From: Deltaproteobacteria bacterium
GTDB lineage: Bacteria > Myxococcota > UBA727 > JABDBI01
Direction of reading: 5' to 3'
Assembly (NCBI GenBank): GCA_016764955.1
Contig: JAESQZ010000142.1
Location: forward strand, 1 to 8,004
Length of the DNA stretch: 8,004 nt
Shown here in pieces: positions 5,491 to 8,004 of the stretch. The notes beneath the pieces were generated by a model that had not been told where the DNA came from, did no database searches, and was given only the letters and a program-made list of their open reading frames with translations. Within the stretch, counting starts at the first letter, position 1, and each line of letters begins with the position of its first letter. A program made the translations under genes and the position numbers.

Positions 5491-5497
5491 TCTATAA

Positions 5498-5532
5498 AAC
5501 CTCTCGAAAAACTTGAACGTTTTCAAGAGGTT
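5498..5532 (-). promoter_or_regulatory. Leader with two competing hairpins, one masking the Shine-Dalgarno
   Basis: In the transcript AACCTCT (5532-5526) can pair with AGAGGTT (5504-5498), which contains most of the Shine-Dalgarno of the 124-aa gene. An alternative stem, CTTGAA with TTCAAG (5527-5512, loop AACG), shares bases with the first, so the two folds exclude each other. This is the geometry of a simple translational switch, but no ligand or trigger can be inferred. Confidence 0.4.
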
Positions 5533-5548
5533 ATTGATTCCTAGAAAC

Positions 5549-6838
5549 CTAAAACACGTTACCGATGACGAAATAAAATCTAGGTGAATAGCCTTCAATT
5601 GGACTTACACCGACATCAAAACGCACGATCACTGCCTTGTCCCACAAAAGTCTGAGCCCGCCACCAAAACCAATCGATGGCTTAAATGGCTCTTCTTTAA
5701 TCGTGCTGTAATTCCAGGCCACTAAACCCAAATCTGCGAACGCAGCCAAGGTCAAATCAATATCCCAAATCCAAGCTTTGAAACCAAAAGTATCATAACG
5801 AAGTTCTAACTGCTTATAGGCTTTGAGTCGCCCCGGAAAATATTGTTCTCGTAGACCTCGACCAATTTCCTGCCCACCAAAAGTATTAAAATAGCGACCA
5901 CTGCCACCAACACGCACAATCTCTTGCAATGGCACTTCACCTACCATGCCATCGAAAATAACTTGTGCTGCCAGCGTTAATCTCTTTGCGGGATCTAAAG
6001 GCAAGTAACCTCGAAAGCTCAAGTTAGCACCTATATAGTTCCACTTGCTTCCCCAGAACTGAGAGGATTCACGAATCGTTGTTTCAACCCAGTAGCCCTC
6101 GTGCGGATCCGGCTCAAAGTCTCGATTATCCAGCATAATGCCTGCTTCAATTACGCTGGCAAAACCTGTGCCCGGGTCATTTTTAAAATCTGTTGCGTAT
6201 AAGCTGCCTGGGTATGGGCCTTTATCGTCAAAGTGGCCTATTTCATAGTTACTACCGCGCCACGAAGCAATAATTTCAACCTTGTTTGGCATATCTCTCA
6301 AACGCCAACGCGCATCCATCATGGCAAATACTTCCCAATAACGTGTCAAATAATAATTAGGATTCGCATTCGCGATGCCGCAGTCTGCCCGCATGCCTTG
6401 GCCGCAATAGTTTTCTTTGGGCAAAACAAGCATGCCAATCATTGAGCGCAGTCTAAGAGGCAGACCAGCGACGTCTAAATAATCAAATCTCAAACGATGT
6501 GACTGCATGCCGCTGGTCATGAAATAGATTTGCCCATCGAGCTCATACTTGTAAGGCGTAATCCCAGGCTCTTTTCGATAGAAAGATCCAACAGCCCCAA
6601 AACCTGTTCCAAAGCCTGAGGCATAACCAACGACGGGCAAACCGGCAAAACCAAATTTCTCTTTTTTAGTTTCTGGAGCTACTTCAGGGGGGAAGTTTCC
6701 TTCGTTTCCAATTGGGTTTGGGCCGACGGCAAAAGCCTGAACCACCCACAGTGTCATACCAGCGAAGGCTGGTATCCAGTTTAGGCGATGACATATTCTG
6801 GATGCCAGCCTACGCTGGCATGACAACTTCAAGCTCAT
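5549..6838 (-). CDS. Omp85/BamA-TamA-type outer-membrane beta-barrel protein
   Basis: The 429-residue protein matches the bacterial surface antigen (D15/Omp85 barrel) domain. Evidence includes alternating amphipathic strands throughout about 65-429, the late RGLREQYFPGR segment followed by a strand (about 327-348) as in the conserved xRG region, and GFGGGLRLLWDKAVIVRFDVG (390-410). It ends in the strand FYFVIGNVF with the terminal phenylalanine used for BAM recognition. Only about 25 residues separate the signal peptide from the barrel, so no POTRA domains are present, unlike BamA or TamA. It may be a stand-alone pore or patatin-type barrel relative. The start is 2 nt after the phosphomutase stop, with AGGGA upstream, suggesting coupling. 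Residues 5-29 are encoded by a palindromic repeat and form most of the signal peptide, with cleavage likely after QAFA (residue 37). Confidence 0.88.
   Translation of the reverse strand: MSLKLSCQRRLASRICHRLNWIPAFAGMTLWVVQAFAVGPNPIGNEGNFPPEVAPETKKEKFGFAGLPVVGYASGFGTGFGAVGSFYRKEPGITPYKYELDGQIYFMTSGMQSHRLRFDYLDVAGLPLRLRSMIGMLVLPKENYCGQGMRADCGIANANPNYYLTRYWEVFAMMDARWRLRDMPNKVEIIASWRGSNYEIGHFDDKGPYPGSLYATDFKNDPGTGFASVIEAGIMLDNRDFEPDPHEGYWVETTIRESSQFWGSKWNYIGANLSFRGYLPLDPAKRLTLAAQVIFDGMVGEVPLQEIVRVGGSGRYFNTFGGQEIGRGLREQYFPGRLKAYKQLELRYDTFGFKAWIWDIDLTLAAFADLGLVAWNYSTIKEEPFKPSIGFGGGLRLLWDKAVIVRFDVGVSPIEGYSPRFYFVIGNVF
6752..6825. repeat. Palindromic repeat, two 28-nt arms, inside the barrel signal sequence
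   Basis: The arms at 6752-6779 and 6798-6825 are inverted copies matching at 25 of 28 positions, with an 18-nt spacer. The outer ends read TGTCA and the inner ends CCAG. Each arm is itself a stem-loop (CCAGC...GCTGG). Translated on the minus strand it gives the WIPAFAGMT type of peptide that I associate with dispersed repeats in several proteobacteria. It covers residues 5-29 of the barrel protein. Confidence 0.85.
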
Positions 6839-6840
6839 AT

Positions 6841-8004
6841 TTATCCCTGCACATACGCCTCTATTTTTGTGTGCAAGTTTTCGAGATAAGCCATTTGCTC
6901 TTGACGTATTTTTTGCAACTCACCCAAGTTTTTTGGATGCGCTATCGTCTCGGCATAAAACTTAATTTTTGGCTCAGTCCCGCTCTTTCGCACAATCAAC
7001 CTCAAGTCATTTTCACCCGTATATAGAGTCATGCCTGGCACTTTGGCGCCTTGTTTATCGAGATCTGGTAAATTTTCAGCTTTGCTAAGCAAGTTATTTA
7101 AATCGCCTTTGAGTGACCAAGATAAACTTGTAAACAGCCCATATTCTAACGCCAAGCGATCGAGTTCATCAAAAACTGTTTTGTTCTCATATTTTAGCTT
7201 CGCGTATAAATTAGCAAAGCAAACAAGCGCAGAAATCCCGTCTTTATCTCGAACTTGATGCCCGATGCAGTAGCCTAGAGCTTCTTCGTAACCAAATAAG
7301 AATTTTTCGCCCAAATCGCGCTCACGTTCAAAAGCGCGTGACATGATATTGGCAAAGCCTGTGGCTGTTTCTTCATAACTCACCTGATATTTAACAGCGA
7401 TGTAAGAAAGCATTCGAGAGGAGACGAAGGTGGTCATGACGAGAGGTTTAAATCCCCCCTGGCCCCCCTTTTTCAAAGGGAGGAAATTCTCGAGCAGGTA
7501 GTTTGCCAGTAAGAGGCCTATTTCGTTGCCAGATAAAATTTGCTGATTCACACAGACAGCTAGGCGGTCGGCGTCTGGGTCGTTGGCTAGAATTAATTCG
7601 CTGCTTGTTTCTTTAGCGAGTTTGAGTGCCTCGTCTAGGGCGCCAGGTTCTTCTGGGTTTGGGAATTTGACCGTTGGGAAATTGCCATCGGGTTTTGCTT
7701 GTGAGGCGACTACTTGGATATTTTTGAAGCCTGCTTCTTTGAGTGCGCGCAAAGCATATTTAGTGCCGACGCCGTGGAGGGGGGTGTAGGTGATGGGGAA
7801 GTCACATGTCATCCCGGATTTAATCCGGGATCCAGTGCTGGACCCCGGCCTTGAGCCGGGGTGACAGCGATCAGCTATTGCAGCATAATATGCATCTATC
7901 ACCGACTCTGGGACTAACTTAATCTCAGACTCATCACGTAAAATCTCATCAAAGCTGGGTGATTTTATAATCAAATCTTCTATTTCATGCGTATCTGGCG
8001 CCAC
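6841..8004 (-). CDS. Phosphoglucomutase/phosphomannomutase, C-terminal part
   Basis: This enzyme belongs to the alpha-D-phosphohexomutase superfamily, which interconverts hexose 1- and 6-phosphates for glycan precursor synthesis in the cytoplasm. The 387 residues present include TPLHG (74-78), the metal-binding loop DPDADR (142-147), the sugar-binding loop GYEEALG (239-245) and the phosphate-binding RKSGTEPKIKFY (339-350). The last two resemble the PgcA/PGM2 type more than E. coli ManB-like enzymes. The frame runs off the right edge: the first codon, GTG, is probably internal, and domain I with the catalytic serine lies outside. Two repeat-derived segments are inserted in frame: residues 47-66, and about 174-185 (FLPLKKGGQGGF). 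Both fall between core motifs, so activity may survive. The substrate is not decided by the sequence. Confidence 0.93.
   Translation of the reverse strand: MAPDTHEIEDLIIKSPSFDEILRDESEIKLVPESVIDAYYAAIADRCHPGSRPGSSTGSRIKSGMTCDFPITYTPLHGVGTKYALRALKEAGFKNIQVVASQAKPDGNFPTVKFPNPEEPGALDEALKLAKETSSELILANDPDADRLAVCVNQQILSGNEIGLLLANYLLENFLPLKKGGQGGFKPLVMTTFVSSRMLSYIAVKYQVSYEETATGFANIMSRAFERERDLGEKFLFGYEEALGYCIGHQVRDKDGISALVCFANLYAKLKYENKTVFDELDRLALEYGLFTSLSWSLKGDLNNLLSKAENLPDLDKQGAKVPGMTLYTGENDLRLIVRKSGTEPKIKFYAETIAHPKNLGELQKIRQEQMAYLENLHTKIEAYVQG
7450..7484. repeat. CCCCCCTGGCCCCCC repeat inserted in frame in the phosphomutase
   Basis: A C-rich run (AATCCCCCCTGGCCCCCC) followed by CTTTTTCAAAGGGAGG can fold as a hairpin with stem CCCCCCTTT/AAAGGGAGG. 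This resembles a dispersed intergenic repeat common in bacterial genomes. Here it encodes FLPLKKGGQGGF between the helix ending NYLLEN and the strand PLVMTTFVSS, a place where relatives have a short loop. Confidence 0.65.
7807..7866. repeat. 60-bp palindromic element inserted in frame in the phosphomutase
   Basis: The arms at 7807-7835 and 7838-7866 are 29-nt imperfect inverted copies, each a stem-loop (CCCGGA...TCCGGG and CCCCGGC...GCCGGGG). They begin TGTCA and end TCCAG, like the element at 6752-6825. The element is exactly 20 codons, giving residues 47-66 of the visible protein, from CHPGSRPG to KSGMT. It lies between a helix ending AAIADR and the conserved strand ITYTPLHG. Confidence 0.85.

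Noticed and set aside
5491..5598. Longer start for the 124-aa gene
   Set aside because: It overlaps the barrel gene and places 36 residues before an otherwise clean signal peptide; the 5490 start has GAGAGG upstream.

Overview
The window looks like chromosomal DNA of a Gram-negative bacterium, most likely a proteobacterium. It encodes RecG, an Omp85-type outer-membrane barrel ending in phenylalanine, and several proteins with Sec signal peptides. Its genome appears heavily colonised by short palindromic repeats, some of which lie inside reading frames. In-frame repeat insertion of this kind is best known from Rickettsia (RPE elements) and suggests a genome tolerant of drift. A host-associated lifestyle is only a guess, and no taxon can be fixed from this window.

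Layout. The left edge (1-207, +) holds the C-terminus of an unidentified gene. Positions 208-415 are a repeat-rich spacer: a two-hairpin palindromic repeat, a 59-bp element with Tn5/IS50-like ends inserted in that repeat, and a solo arm of a second repeat family. recG (416-2401, +) follows, and its stop codon lies inside a third repeat. From there to the right edge everything reads on the minus strand. In transcription order it runs: a phosphoglucomutase/phosphomannomutase (cut by the right edge), the Omp85 barrel, then a run of small signal-peptide proteins. These are a 124-aa protein with an N/H/R-rich tail, a 319-aa Asp/Gly/Ala-rich protein, a 66-aa and 87-aa pair of bitopic proteins, a twice-frameshifted remnant, and a 214-aa Q/S/D-rich secreted protein. 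A composite of nested hairpins (3873-4059) separates the 319-aa and 66-aa genes.

Two themes stand out. First, at least four short-repeat types have shaped the proteins. One encodes most of the signal peptide of the barrel protein, two are inserted in frame in the phosphomutase, and repeats lie at both ends of recG. Second, the small secreted proteins look like a locally expanded, poorly known family. Three copies share the start box AAGGAGTTRTYAATGC, two share a 9-nt upstream box at matched distance, and several share a weak C-terminal helix motif (for example FIDWLLGHVPG, VIRQLLGHIPAP, LIAWLRAHLNP). Their position behind an outer-membrane barrel suggests an envelope or surface role, but no function can be assigned from sequence alone.
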